A stretch of 64,000 bases of DNA from contig NZ_JQGC01000010.1 of the NCBI RefSeq assembly GCF_000743575.1, forward strand, positions 1-64,000, read 5' to 3'. Source of the DNA: Devosia riboflavina (GTDB taxonomy: Bacteria > Pseudomonadota > Alphaproteobacteria > Rhizobiales > Devosiaceae). Under the pieces are notes generated by a model. That model made no database searches. It worked only from the letters and a program-made list of their open reading frames with translations, and had not been told where the DNA came from. Each line of letters starts with the position of its first letter. Within the stretch, counting starts at the first letter, position 1. The position numbers and the translations under genes are program-made. Shown here one piece after another: positions 46,963 to 56,015 of the stretch.

Positions 46963-47804
46963 CGGTTCCGCAGCGTCCACCAGCCGATCCGGCCGATTTT
47001 CCGCCAGTCGGCCTCATCAGCCGGCGCCGCAAAGGGCGAACCGCCGCGACGCTTCCAAAGACGTAACTGCGCTTCGATCACCGGCAGAATCGCAAAGGCC
47101 GGCCGCAGGTTGCCCGGCAGCGCCGCAATCGCCTGCTTCGCTTTGCCAAAATGCTCCTCAGCCAACTCGGCAATTTGCCCGAGGGCCTCGTGCAATCCTT
47201 CGCTATCGGTGCCGGCGAAGATTTCCGCCTCACGCACCCCGTTTGCCTCAAAGATAGACCAGGGCAGCATGATCCGACCCTGCGAGGCCACATAGCCAAA
47301 TGCCCGCAGATGCCCGACCATGGCCTGCGCCACGCCCAGGTGCCCCGCTGCATCGCCCGGCTCCACCGGCAAGCCTTCGTTGAGGATCATGGCCGAAAGC
47401 TGCAGCAGTGTAGACGCCGTCTCGCCGGCATAGCCTTCAAATGTCTCGAGATCGGGCATCGGATCATCATAGAGATCGAAGCGCCGCGCGCCGATCAGGC
47501 GTTGCAACGTACCGGGCGGCAAGGCGTAGCGATCAAGCGTCGTCAGCAGCGCATCCGCCAACGGATTCTGCCGAACCGCGCCGTGGCCATCGCCCTTAAG
47601 CGCATCATTCCACCACTGGAGGCGGATTTCACCCGGCGCCGGGCTGGAAACCCGCTCGCGAATGCCGGCAATGTCGGCATTGAACGCGAGGATTGCCGTC
47701 ACGCCATCGCGCGCGGCTGCCGGCAAGGCCAGCGTAGAGAGATAGCGATCTCGATCGCTTTCCCGCAGGATCTGGGCTGCGTGAGCAAAACTCTCGGCCG
47801 GCAT
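46959..47804 (-). CDS. Squalene/phytoene synthase family protein, NDUFAF6-like
   Basis: 281 residues of the squalene/phytoene synthase superfamily. The first-region motif (FNADIAGIRERVSSPAPGEI, then RLQWWNDAL) and EGYAGETASTLLQLSA match the NDUFAF6 branch rather than true terpene synthases: the Asp-rich substrate motifs are not both present. Mitochondrial NDUFAF6 is a complex I assembly factor. Overlaps the Mth938 gene by one base (TGATG), in the secDF cluster. Confidence 0.82.
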   Translation of the reverse strand: MPAESFAHAAQILRESDRDRYLSTLALPAAARDGVTAILAFNADIAGIRERVSSPAPGEIRLQWWNDALKGDGHGAVRQNPLADALLTTLDRYALPPGTLQRLIGARRFDLYDDPMPDLETFEGYAGETASTLLQLSAMILNEGLPVEPGDAAGHLGVAQAMVGHLRAFGYVASQGRIMLPWSIFEANGVREAEIFAGTDSEGLHEALGQIAELAEEHFGKAKQAIAALPGNLRPAFAILPVIEAQLRLWKRRGGSPFAAPADEADWRKIGRIGWWTLRNR

Positions 47805-48211
47805 CAGCGCGCGTTCTCGACGGCGATGAAGGCTCCGGCAACGGCCCGTTCTTCGGCCAGCAGCACATTATAGGTGCGCACCGCGCCGCCCGTGCCGACG
47901 GCCTCGATGATCACTTTGCGCTCGCGAAACGCATCGCGAATGGAAGGATCGATGCGGGCAATATCCATGCCGAGGCCGATCAGCAGCACATCCAACTGAT
48001 CCGCAAGCTCCAGCACAGGCTGCAAGCTGTCCAGCGTCAGCTCGGCCGGGGAAACGATATCCCAACCCTGCATGCCGGTCGGCAGGCAGAGCAAGGAGCC
48101 ACGATGGGACAGTTCGGCGAAGCGGAAGCCGCCATTGCCATAGGCGTCGATGCCGACCTGGCGCGGGAAACGGCCCGCGCCAGTCGAAAGAGGGTCAGAC
48201 GGAAGCGCCAT
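47804..48211 (-). CDS. Mth938-like domain protein, NDUFAF3 homologue
   Basis: 135 residues of the Mth938/DUF498 fold: IDAYGNGGFRFAELSHRGSLL, DVLLIGLGMDIARIDPSIRD and VGTGGAVRTYNVLLAEERAV. The eukaryotic relative NDUFAF3 is a complex I assembly factor. The frame is open 19 codons upstream, but ATG at 48211 is the natural start and overlaps the secDF end by 17 nt. Confidence 0.85.
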   Translation of the reverse strand: MALPSDPLSTGAGRFPRQVGIDAYGNGGFRFAELSHRGSLLCLPTGMQGWDIVSPAELTLDSLQPVLELADQLDVLLIGLGMDIARIDPSIRDAFRERKVIIEAVGTGGAVRTYNVLLAEERAVAGAFIAVENAR

Positions 48212-50750
48212 CCGACGTCTTTTCCTTCTTGGCCTCGAGCTCTTCGTCGGTCTTCTGCTTGAGACCAAAATTGATGAGGATCGGGCCGTTGACGATCACC
48301 GACGAATACATGCCGACGAGAGAGCCGAAGGTCATGGCGATGGTGAAGCTGCGGAGGGCCTCGCCGCCGAACAGCACCAGCGGCACGAGCGCGAGAAGCA
48401 CGGTGAACTGGGTGAGCGACGTACGGACGATGGTCTGGTTGATCGAGAGATCGATCAATTCAGGCAGCGGCATCTTCCTGTATTTCAACAGGTTTTCGCG
48501 GATACGGTCAGAGACCACGACGGTTTCGTTCAGCGATAGACCGACGAGCGTCAGCACCGCCGCGATGGAACTGAGGTTGAATTCCAGTCCCGTTATCGAG
48601 AACAGACCTATGGTCATGATGATGTCGTGCGACGTCGTCGTGACGGCCGCGAGGGCGAATTGCCACTCGAAGCGGAACCAGATGTAGATCAGGATACAGG
48701 CCAGCGCGATGATGACGGCGATGGTGCCGGTCCATGCCAATTCGCCCGAAACCGTGCCGCTCACCGCTTCAGTGCGTCGGACTTCGTAGTTGTCGCCTGC
48801 GAGCGCTTCCTGAACCTTCTGCACAGCGATCTGGTCGGCCGACTGGCCACCTTCCTGCGCTTGCACGCGGACGAGGACGTCTTGCGGCGTACCAAAGCCC
48901 TGGATTTGGATTTCGCCGACATCAAGCCCATCGAGCAGTTCGCGGACACGCGCCACATCGGCCGGGCCGCCCACATGCTGAACTTCGATGGCGGTGCCGC
49001 CGACGAAGTCGATGCCGAGGTTAAAGCCCTTGAAGTAGGCCGCGCCGATGGAGACCACCGACATGATGATCGAGAGCGCGATAACGTAGCGCGAGATCTT
49101 CATGAACGGAATCTTGGTGCCGTCCGGAATGAAGCGGAAATGCTGGATCTTCAGCTCTTTCGGACGCACGCGCTTGTACCACAGATTCACCTGGTAGGAG
49201 GTGACCGTGTAGGACGTGAAGAGCGAGGTCAGGATGCCGAGGCCGAGAGTGACGGCAAAGCCCTGCACCGGACCGGAGCCCATGAAATAGAGCACGACGG
49301 CCGCCACGAGCTGGGTCAAGTGCGAGTCGACGATGGTGCCCCAGGCGCGCTCGAAACCGGCATTGATGGCCTGCAATGGCGAGCGCCCTGCCCGCTGCTC
49401 CTCGCGCATGCGTTCGTAGATCAGCACGTTGGCGTCGACGGCCATACCGATGGTCAGCACGATACCGGCGATGCCGGGCAGCGTCAGCGTCGAGCCCAGC
49501 GTCGAAAGCGCCGCGAAGATCAGGATAACGTTGAGGACGAGAGAGACGTTGGCGAAGAGGCCCCAGACGCCATAGGCGATGATCATGAAGCTCACGACCA
49601 GGACCGAAGCGACGATACCTGCCGTCAGGCCGGCCTGGATGGAGTCGGCGCCAAGGCTCGCGTCGACGGTACGTTCTTCGATGACGTTGAGGCTGGCCGG
49701 CAGTGCACCGGCGCGCAGCAGCACGGCGAGGTCATTGGCCGAAGCGGTCGTAAAGTTGCCGCTGATCTGGCCAGAACCGCCAGTGATCGGCTGCTGGATG
49801 ACCGGAGCGGTGATGACGGTGTTGTCGAGGACGATCGCGAAGCGCTGGCCGACATTGGCCGAGGTGATTTCGCTGAAAGTGACGGCGCCGCGCGTGTCGA
49901 ACTTGAAGCTGACAACAGGAATGCCGCGCTGCGAGTCATAGGACGGCTGCGCATCGACGAGAGACTCGCCGCCGAGAGCGACGTCTTCATAAAGCAGTTC
50001 GCTGCCGCCATCCTCGCTGGGCACCACCATCGTGCCGGCTGGCAGGCCTTGGGCTTCGGCCTGCGCGGCCGTGAGGCCCGGATAGACCATGTGGAAGGTC
50101 AGGCGAGCGGTCTGCGAGATGATGTTCTTGAGGCGGGTTGAGTCGCCAAAGCCCGGCACCTGCACCATGACGCGGGTATCACCCTGGCGCTGGATGGTCG
50201 GTTCGGTCGTGCCCAGTTCGTCGATACGGCTGCGAATGACTTCGATGGACTGCGCCACGAGCGAACTCATGCGCTGGGTAATGCCCTCGGGGGTCAGGGT
50301 AACGGAAATTCGGCCGTCCGGACGCTCGGCGAATGCCAATTCTTGGACGCCGACGCCGCCGGAGAATAGCGAATTGTTGACGGTGTTCTGGATCCCCTGA
50401 AGGGCAGTCAGCGCCTGCTCTTTCTGGGTCGGATCGGTCAGCTCGATATAGATGGCGTTGTTGGCTTCATCGGTTGTGATGATGTTGCCAATGCCGTTCT
50501 GATTGGCCAGCACGTTGCGGGCGTCGCGGCGCACGTCGCTCAAGCGCTGGGTAACGATACCTGCGCGATCGACTTCGAGCAGCAGGTGCGAACCGCCCTG
50601 GAGATCGAGACCAAGCACCAGGCCAGGCTGAGGCAGCCATCCAGGGAGCGCATCCCGAACTTGCTGGGGCAAGAAATTGGGGGCGGCAAACAGAATACCC
50701 GCGATCGCGACAAACAGGATGATTGCTACGCGGAACGGCGACTGGTGCAT
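48195..50750 (-). CDS. secDF: Fused protein translocase subunit SecDF
   Basis: 851 residues joining SecD and SecF, the proton-driven auxiliary of the Sec translocon. The SecD half has GLDLQGGSHLLLEVD near the N-terminus and GMAVDANVLIYERMREE in the fourth helix; the SecF half begins near FNLGIDFVGGTAIEVQ and contains LSLNETVVVSDRIRENL, where an Asp conserved in other SecF proteins is Glu (codon GAA checked), and QTIVRTSLTQ with the conserved Arg. The ATG at 50750 begins the first helix; the frame is open 20 codons upstream. Operon yajC-secDF. Confidence 0.95.
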   Translation of the reverse strand: MHQSPFRVAIILFVAIAGILFAAPNFLPQQVRDALPGWLPQPGLVLGLDLQGGSHLLLEVDRAGIVTQRLSDVRRDARNVLANQNGIGNIITTDEANNAIYIELTDPTQKEQALTALQGIQNTVNNSLFSGGVGVQELAFAERPDGRISVTLTPEGITQRMSSLVAQSIEVIRSRIDELGTTEPTIQRQGDTRVMVQVPGFGDSTRLKNIISQTARLTFHMVYPGLTAAQAEAQGLPAGTMVVPSEDGGSELLYEDVALGGESLVDAQPSYDSQRGIPVVSFKFDTRGAVTFSEITSANVGQRFAIVLDNTVITAPVIQQPITGGSGQISGNFTTASANDLAVLLRAGALPASLNVIEERTVDASLGADSIQAGLTAGIVASVLVVSFMIIAYGVWGLFANVSLVLNVILIFAALSTLGSTLTLPGIAGIVLTIGMAVDANVLIYERMREEQRAGRSPLQAINAGFERAWGTIVDSHLTQLVAAVVLYFMGSGPVQGFAVTLGLGILTSLFTSYTVTSYQVNLWYKRVRPKELKIQHFRFIPDGTKIPFMKISRYVIALSIIMSVVSIGAAYFKGFNLGIDFVGGTAIEVQHVGGPADVARVRELLDGLDVGEIQIQGFGTPQDVLVRVQAQEGGQSADQIAVQKVQEALAGDNYEVRRTEAVSGTVSGELAWTGTIAVIIALACILIYIWFRFEWQFALAAVTTTSHDIIMTIGLFSITGLEFNLSSIAAVLTLVGLSLNETVVVSDRIRENLLKYRKMPLPELIDLSINQTIVRTSLTQFTVLLALVPLVLFGGEALRSFTIAMTFGSLVGMYSSVIVNGPILINFGLKQKTDEELEAKKEKTSDGASV

Positions 50751-50766
50751 GAAACGGCGTCCTAGA

Positions 50767-50812
50767 GCATGTCGCCCCGAAAGCGGGTACCGGTTTCGGG
50801 GGGAAGACATGC
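50767..50812. repeat. Nested palindrome before secDF
   Basis: GCATGTC (50767-50773) with GACATGC (50806-50812) encloses CCCCGAAA (50775-50782) with TTTCGGGG (50794-50801) and a central GGTACC (50786-50791). This CCGAAA...GGTACCGGTTTCGG type resembles a dispersed palindrome I recall from rhizobial genomes. It ends 17 bp before the secDF start, so it lies in the leader between yajC and secDF. Confidence 0.75.
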
Positions 50813-50830
50813 GGCTTCAAAGAGTCAGAA

Positions 50831-50855
50831 AGCCGGAGCCTTGCGGGCTCCGGCT
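50831..50855 (-). terminator. GC-rich hairpin after yajC
   Basis: AGCCGGAGCC (50831-50840) pairs perfectly with GGCTCCGGCT (50846-50855); 5-nt loop, 13 nt after the yajC stop. No T-run follows on the minus strand, so it may be partial, attenuating or RNA-protecting rather than a full terminator. Confidence 0.55.
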
Positions 50856-50868
50856 AGATTGATCCGGC

Positions 50869-51219
50869 TTAGGCCGGCTTGTTGTCGTTGACCGGCTCGG
50901 CCTTGGAACGCACATCGGCAACCATGCCGCGCACGAGCTTGACCTTAACGCCCTGGGAGATTTCGACTTCCAGGTCTTCGCCATCAACGGCCTTGGTAAC
51001 CTTGCCGACGATGCCGCCGGTGGTCACCACGGTGTCGCCGCGGCGGATAGCCGAGAGCATAGCCTGCTGTGCCTTGAGGCGCTTCTGCTGCGGACGGAAG
51101 ATCAAAAGCCAGAAAATGATCACCAGCAGCACGATCGGCATGAGCTGGATCAGAATATCGGCGAAACCTCCCGTGGCGGGTGCGGCTGCATCCTGCGCAA
51201 AAGCGGGCGTTACAAACAT
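50869..51219 (-). CDS. yajC: Sec translocon accessory protein YajC
   Basis: 116 residues: a short N-terminus with a PAFAQDAA-like pseudo-signal, one transmembrane helix (LIQLMPIVLLVIIFWLLIF) and the conserved FRPQQKRLKAQQAMLSAIRR followed by the soluble YajC domain. Partner of SecDF, encoded downstream on the same strand. Divergent from the ATPase gene at 51413. Confidence 0.94.
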   Translation of the reverse strand: MFVTPAFAQDAAAPATGGFADILIQLMPIVLLVIIFWLLIFRPQQKRLKAQQAMLSAIRRGDTVVTTGGIVGKVTKAVDGEDLEVEISQGVKVKLVRGMVADVRSKAEPVNDNKPA

Positions 51220-51412
51220 CAGGCGAACTCCTATGATTCTTCTTGTGTTGGGGAGAAGAGCGCCACGCAGCTCACGGCTGCCGACTGGACGCGAATGGGG
51301 TCCCGTGCACTTGCACCCCGGCCAAAATCGCGCGGACTATACATTTGGCCCCCTGTGATTGCAAAGCCATTCAGGGAACACAATGCCGCGCTCGAATTGA
51401 AGGACTGAACCG

Positions 51413-52279
51413 GTGAAAACCAAAGACTATCTGGGCCGTATTGCTACGGCTCTCGAGGCTATTGCCGAAGCGCTGGAAACAACATCAGACGAAACCGCAG
51501 CTTTCGTGCTGGGCGAAGCCGACGCATATCATTGGCAAGGCGAAGCCGGGACGCTCCTGCCGGTTCCCAAGGTCAGTCGCGTGCCGCTCGAAATGTTGCG
51601 TGGCATCGAACATGTCCGCGACGTTCTTTTGAAGAATACCGAGCAGTTTGCGCGCGGACATGGCGCCAACAATGCCCTTCTTTGGGGCGCGCGGGGCATG
51701 GGCAAGAGCTCGCTCGTGAAAGCCATTCATGCCGATATCGGCGCGCGCGAAGGTTTTCAGCGGCTGGTGCTGATCGAAATCGCCCGCGAAGACCTCGACA
51801 CCCTGCCCCAACTCATGCGCGCCATTTCGGGCAATTCGGCCCGCTTCATCGTCTTCTGCGACGATCTCAGCTTCGATAGCGGCGAAACGAGCTACAAGTC
51901 ACTCAAGACCATTTTGGATGGCGGCCTAGAAGGCCGGCCGGACAATGTGCTCTTCTACGCTACGTCCAACCGCCGCCACCTGATGCCGCGTGACATGATC
52001 GAGAATGAGCGCTCGACGGCGATCAATCCGAGCGAGGCCGTGGAAGAAAAGGTGTCGCTGTCTGATCGCTTCGGCCTTTGGCTCGGCTTCCACAATTCCG
52101 ACCAGGACACCTACCTCGCCATGGTGCGCGGCTATGCCGACTATTATGGCCTTGCACTCGACGACGAAACGCTGCGGGCTCGCGCTATCGAATGGGCCGC
52201 AACTCGTGGCTCCCGGTCCGGCCGCGTGGCTATCCAGCTCATCCGGAGTCTGGCGGGCGAACAGGGCAAGGTCGTTTAG
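51413..52279 (+). CDS. DUF815 family AAA ATPase
   Basis: 288 residues starting at GTG after AAGGA. Walker A GARGMGKSSLVKAI (about 92-105), Walker B RFIVFCDDLSFD (about 142-153), sensor ATSNRRHLMPRDM (about 181-193). DUF815 proteins are widespread in bacteria but of unknown role. It lies in the nlpD-yajC interval as in related genomes, opposite in orientation to both neighbours; convergent with nlpD over a shared terminator. Confidence 0.85.
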   Translation: MKTKDYLGRIATALEAIAEALETTSDETAAFVLGEADAYHWQGEAGTLLPVPKVSRVPLEMLRGIEHVRDVLLKNTEQFARGHGANNALLWGARGMGKSSLVKAIHADIGAREGFQRLVLIEIAREDLDTLPQLMRAISGNSARFIVFCDDLSFDSGETSYKSLKTILDGGLEGRPDNVLFYATSNRRHLMPRDMIENERSTAINPSEAVEEKVSLSDRFGLWLGFHNSDQDTYLAMVRGYADYYGLALDDETLRARAIEWAATRGSRSGRVAIQLIRSLAGEQGKVV

Positions 52280-52300
52280 CTACGCCAAGGCGCAGAAAGG

Positions 52301-52334
52301 AAGAGGGCCGGTGCGATTGCACCGGCCCTTCTTA
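52301..52334. terminator. Bidirectional terminator between the ATPase gene and nlpD
   Basis: GGGCCGGTGC-GATT-GCACCGGCCC (52305-52328), a perfect 10-bp stem, flanked by AAG on one side and TTCTTATT on the other, between convergent genes. Confidence 0.85.
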
Positions 52335-52348
52335 TTATGTCGTTGATC

Positions 52349-53662
52349 TCAGCTTGCCAGCAGCGGCACCGGATCGACCGGGGTTGCGCCCTTGCGCAGT
52401 TCGAAGTGGAGCTGCGGCTTCGAGACCGAACCACTCATGCCGACCGTGCCGATGGAGTCACCGCGGCTCACCGTGGCGCCCTTGGCAACGCTCATGCCGT
52501 TTAGGTGGGCATAGGCGGACACGTAACCGTTGGGGTGGCGGATGAGGATGAGGTTGCCATAACCCTCGACGCCCGAACCCACATAGATGACGGTGCCGTT
52601 CTCGGCAGCCTTGACCGTCGAACCCTCGGGAACATCGATATTGATGCCCGTGCCACGCGAGGCCGCGAAGTCGGTGATCACGCGGCCGCTGACCGGCCAG
52701 CGGAACTTGTCGTTGCCGGAAGCAACAGGCTCGGCGGCGGGTGCACTGGCCACCTGGGTCGGGGCTGGCGCCGCGACAGGAGCAGCGACCGATGCCGGAG
52801 TGGCGGCGACCTGCTGAGGAGCAGCCTGCGGGCGGCCCAGAGGAGCAGGAGCAGCTCCGAGCGTCTGGGTCGGCGTCGCGCTTGCCACCTGAACGGTCGG
52901 CTGTGCTGCAGTCTGCGGTGTGCGCACCAGGTCCGGACGGCCGGGAATGATCAGCGACTGGCCGACGACGATCTTGTCCGGCGAGGAGAGGCCATTGGCT
53001 TGCACAAGCGCCTGGGTGGTGACCTCATAGCGACGGGCGATCGTATAGAGCGACTCGCCGCCTGCAATGGTGTGGGTATAGGCGCCGGCAGTGTTCGCGG
53101 CCGCGGCCACAACCGGTGCGGCGGCGGGAGCGGCGCTCGGCACGCTGCTGTTGACGGGCAGAGCGGCGTTGGAGCTCGGGAGCGAGCCGAGTGCAACGGC
53201 GGGCGGCATGGACGGCATCGAGGCCGGGGTTTGCATGGCGGGCATGGCTTGCGGGGTTCCCATGGAAGCGGAAGAACTCAGTACAGGAAGATCCTGGGAT
53301 CGAACCGAGGGCGCACTTGCCCCCATGCCAATCGGCGAAACCGAGCCGACCGGCTGCGTAAAGCCCGACTGCACGGGCGAAGCAGATTGAACAGGTGGAA
53401 CGCCCCAAGCGGAACCGATCGGCGCGGGCGGCAGGAACCGCTGCTCGGCAACCTGCACCGCGGCAGGCGCACCAAGCGATGCCGGCATGGGCTGGTTCAG
53501 CGTGGCAGGAGCGGAGGATTGGGTAACGGAGCCGGTCGTGGTGGAATCGCCAAAGGTTCGCGAACCAAGACTTGAACAACCGGACAAGCCGACGGCTGCT
53601 ACTAACAGACCAGCCACGGCGACTGTACTTTTAGGCACCCTGACAGACAGGTTTTTACGCAT
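52349..53662 (-). CDS. NlpD-like lipoprotein with LysM and M23 domains
   Basis: 437 residues: lipoprotein signal with lipobox LSGC (Cys at about 29), a long Pro/Ala/Ser linker, a LysM domain (YTHTIAGGESLYTIARRYEV, about 196-240), a second linker and a C-terminal M23 domain. M23 metal ligands are largely missing: the HxGxD region reads GTGINIDVPEG and the final HxH is QLHFE. It is therefore probably not an endopeptidase but an activator of a peptidoglycan amidase, as in E. coli NlpD/EnvC. Next to surE; pcm, often between them, is absent. Confidence 0.88.
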   Translation of the reverse strand: MRKNLSVRVPKSTVAVAGLLVAAVGLSGCSSLGSRTFGDSTTTGSVTQSSAPATLNQPMPASLGAPAAVQVAEQRFLPPAPIGSAWGVPPVQSASPVQSGFTQPVGSVSPIGMGASAPSVRSQDLPVLSSSASMGTPQAMPAMQTPASMPSMPPAVALGSLPSSNAALPVNSSVPSAAPAAAPVVAAAANTAGAYTHTIAGGESLYTIARRYEVTTQALVQANGLSSPDKIVVGQSLIIPGRPDLVRTPQTAAQPTVQVASATPTQTLGAAPAPLGRPQAAPQQVAATPASVAAPVAAPAPTQVASAPAAEPVASGNDKFRWPVSGRVITDFAASRGTGINIDVPEGSTVKAAENGTVIYVGSGVEGYGNLILIRHPNGYVSAYAHLNGMSVAKGATVSRGDSIGTVGMSGSVSKPQLHFELRKGATPVDPVPLLAS

Positions 53663-53784
53663 CGGCTAACTCGTACGCAGGTACTTAACACTGGAAACGA
53701 GAGTAGGCCGGTAAGGTAAAAGGGGCCTTAAAGCCGATGCGATTTGAGTGAAATCGGATTGGGCTTGTTGTCGATTGGGTAAGG

Positions 53785-54561
53785 TTAAGATTGCCCGGCT
53801 GGGGACAAGCTGAGCCCGGCAAGCCTTTGCAGAGCAGTTTTTTCCGTCTGCTGCAGCGCGAAAGGCGTCACCGTTATGGTGTTGCGACGGCGCAAAACTT
53901 CGAAATCTGCGTTCGAGTCCAAGGGCATAGGCGTTTCGGGAATAGCGACGAAGAATTCGCCATCCTTGTCGCTCGGATAATAGCGGAAGGCCGAACGCGA
54001 GAAGCGCTGATGCGGCACGGCGGCTATGCCGGCGACGTCGTTGGGCGAACAGACCGGGAAGTTGACGTTGTAAAAAACATCGTCCTGGCCGCGAGCCGCT
54101 AGAATCGCCCGGACAACATCTGTCCCGAAACGAATCGAATTCGACCAATCGACTGCATGACTTCTTTCGTAGTCGATGGCCTGACTCATCGCGATTCCGA
54201 TCGCGCCCTGGAGCGCACCTTCCCGCGCGCCGGCCGCGGTGCCGGAACAATGCACGATGTCGCCGAGATTCTGCCCGGCATTGACGCCGGACAGAACGAG
54301 GTCGGCCGGACGGTCGGCCAGCACATGAGTCATGCCGGCCACGACGCAATCGGCGGGAGAGCCGCCGATCACTGTGAAGCGCCGCGGGCCGCGCTCTTCG
54401 ATGGATAGTTCACGGCCAAGCGTGAAGCGGTGCCCTGCCCCGGACTGGTTGCCATCCGGGGCCACGATCCAGACATCGTCCGACAGCGCGGCGGCGATAT
54501 CGACCATGATGGCGATCCCTGGCGCATCCACACCATCGTCATTGGTGATGAGGATGCGCAT
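53785..54561 (-). CDS. surE: 5'-nucleotidase SurE
   Basis: Metal-dependent nucleoside monophosphatase associated with stationary-phase survival. 258 residues with RILITNDDGVDAPGI (metal-binding Asp pair), APDGNQSGAGH and LVLSGVNAGQNLG. Three nt separate it from the serS stop, so the two are one transcription unit. Confidence 0.95.
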   Translation of the reverse strand: MRILITNDDGVDAPGIAIMVDIAAALSDDVWIVAPDGNQSGAGHRFTLGRELSIEERGPRRFTVIGGSPADCVVAGMTHVLADRPADLVLSGVNAGQNLGDIVHCSGTAAGAREGALQGAIGIAMSQAIDYERSHAVDWSNSIRFGTDVVRAILAARGQDDVFYNVNFPVCSPNDVAGIAAVPHQRFSRSAFRYYPSDKDGEFFVAIPETPMPLDSNADFEVLRRRNTITVTPFALQQTEKTALQRLAGLSLSPAGQS

Positions 54562-54564
54562 GGA

Positions 54565-55893
54565 TCACTTGCCTCCGATGGAGGTGAGGCCGCCCATATA
54601 GGGCTGCAGCGCCTCGGGGATCAGGACGGAGCCATCTTCCTGCTGGTAGTTTTCCAAGACAGCGATGAGGCAACGACCCACGGCGGTGCCGGAACCATTG
54701 AGCGTATGCACATAGCGCGGCGCCTGCTTTTCACCAGATGGGCGATAGCGGGCCTCCATGCGGCGGGCCTGGAAATCGCCGCAGACGGAGACGGACGAAA
54801 TCTCGCGATAGGTGTCCTGCCCCGGCAGCCAGACTTCGAGATCATAGGTCTTGCGCGCGCCGAAACCCATATCGCCGGTGCAGAGCATCATGACACGGTA
54901 GTGGAGGCCAAGGCGCTGAAGCACCGTCTCGGCACAGGCCAGCATGCGCTCGTGCTCGTCGATGGAGGTTTCGGCCGTCGTGATCGACACCATCTCGACT
55001 TTGTCGAACTGGTGCTGGCGCAGCATGCCGCGCGTGTCACGACCGGCTGAGCCGGCTTCGGAACGGAAGCAAGGCGTCAGTGCCGCAAAGCGCAGCGGTA
55101 GTTCCTCTTCGGCGAGGATGGATTCGCGCACCATATTAGTGAGCGGCACTTCCGCGGTCGGGATGAGGGCCAGGCGCGAGTCGCCGTGCGGGGTGAAGAA
55201 CAGGTCTTCCTCGAACTTCGGCAACTGATTGGTGCCGAAGAGCGCATCGTCCCGCACGAGCAGCGGCGGTTGCACTTCCAGGTAGCCGTGCTCGGTCGTG
55301 TGCAGGTCGAGCATGAACTGGCCGATGGCGCGTTCGAGGCGGGCGATCTGGCCCTTCAGCACCACGAAGCGGCTGCCGGAAAGCTTGGCGGCTACTTCAA
55401 AATCCATGTCCTTTTCGGCAACGCCGATTTCGTAGTGCTCTTTAGGAGCAAACGCGAAGGACGGCTTGGCCGGACGCTGCCTTGCGGCAGTTTCGGCCGT
55501 GCCGTTGGCACCGAAATATTCGACATTGTCGTTTTCGTCGTCGCCCTGCGGCACATCCTCGAGCGCAAGGTTCGGAATAACCGACAGTGCAGCACGAAGC
55601 TCGGCCTCAACGGCGCGTTCTTCGGCTTCGCCCGTCGGGATAAAGTCCTTGAGGCGCGCGACTTCCGCCATCAGCTCCTGGGCCTTGGCTTCATCCTTCT
55701 GAGCCTTGGCCTGGCCGATCTGCTTGGAGAGCGCGTTGCGCTTTTCCTGCGCTTCGTTGAGGCGGACGATGATTTCCCGGCGCCGATCGTCGATCGCCAG
55801 GAGATCGGAGGACCGCACGGAGACATTCTTGCGCCGGGAAACGGCAGCGTCGAAAGCTTCGGCGTTGGCTCTGATCCACTTGATATCGAACAT
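54565..55893 (-). CDS. serS: Seryl-tRNA synthetase
   Basis: Class II synthetase of 442 residues: an N-terminal long coiled-coil arm for tRNA-Ser (about 30-110, ending [17 protein letters not shown]), then the catalytic domain with motif 2 [14 protein letters not shown] and motif 3 [18 protein letters not shown]. Sits between tatC and surE, the usual alphaproteobacterial order. Confidence 0.97.
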   Translation of the reverse strand: MFDIKWIRANAEAFDAAVSRRKNVSVRSSDLLAIDDRRREIIVRLNEAQEKRNALSKQIGQAKAQKDEAKAQELMAEVARLKDFIPTGEAEERAVEAELRAALSVIPNLALEDVPQGDDENDNVEYFGANGTAETAARQRPAKPSFAFAPKEHYEIGVAEKDMDFEVAAKLSGSRFVVLKGQIARLERAIGQFMLDLHTTEHGYLEVQPPLLVRDDALFGTNQLPKFEEDLFFTPHGDSRLALIPTAEVPLTNMVRESILAEEELPLRFAALTPCFRSEAGSAGRDTRGMLRQHQFDKVEMVSITTAETSIDEHERMLACAETVLQRLGLHYRVMMLCTGDMGFGARKTYDLEVWLPGQDTYREISSVSVCGDFQARRMEARYRPSGEKQAPRYVHTLNGSGTAVGRCLIAVLENYQQEDGSVLIPEALQPYMGGLTSIGGK

Positions 55894-55942
55894 CGGTTCT
55901 TACGGGCCCTTGCCCGCCTCTGGTTTGACGCAGGCCCTGGGG

Positions 55943-55948
55943 ATTATA
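55943..55948 (-). promoter_or_regulatory. Candidate -10 element of serS
   Basis: A perfect TATAAT on the minus strand, 50 nt upstream of the serS ATG and flanked by a small GGGG/CCCC pair. No good -35 partner is visible at 17 bp, so the promoter call is tentative. Confidence 0.35.
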
Positions 55949-56015
55949 CCCCGGAGCGCGCCTGCCAGCGCCGCGGGGCAGAACTGAGCTGCACCCGCGA
56001 GAGAACGCGGAGCAG

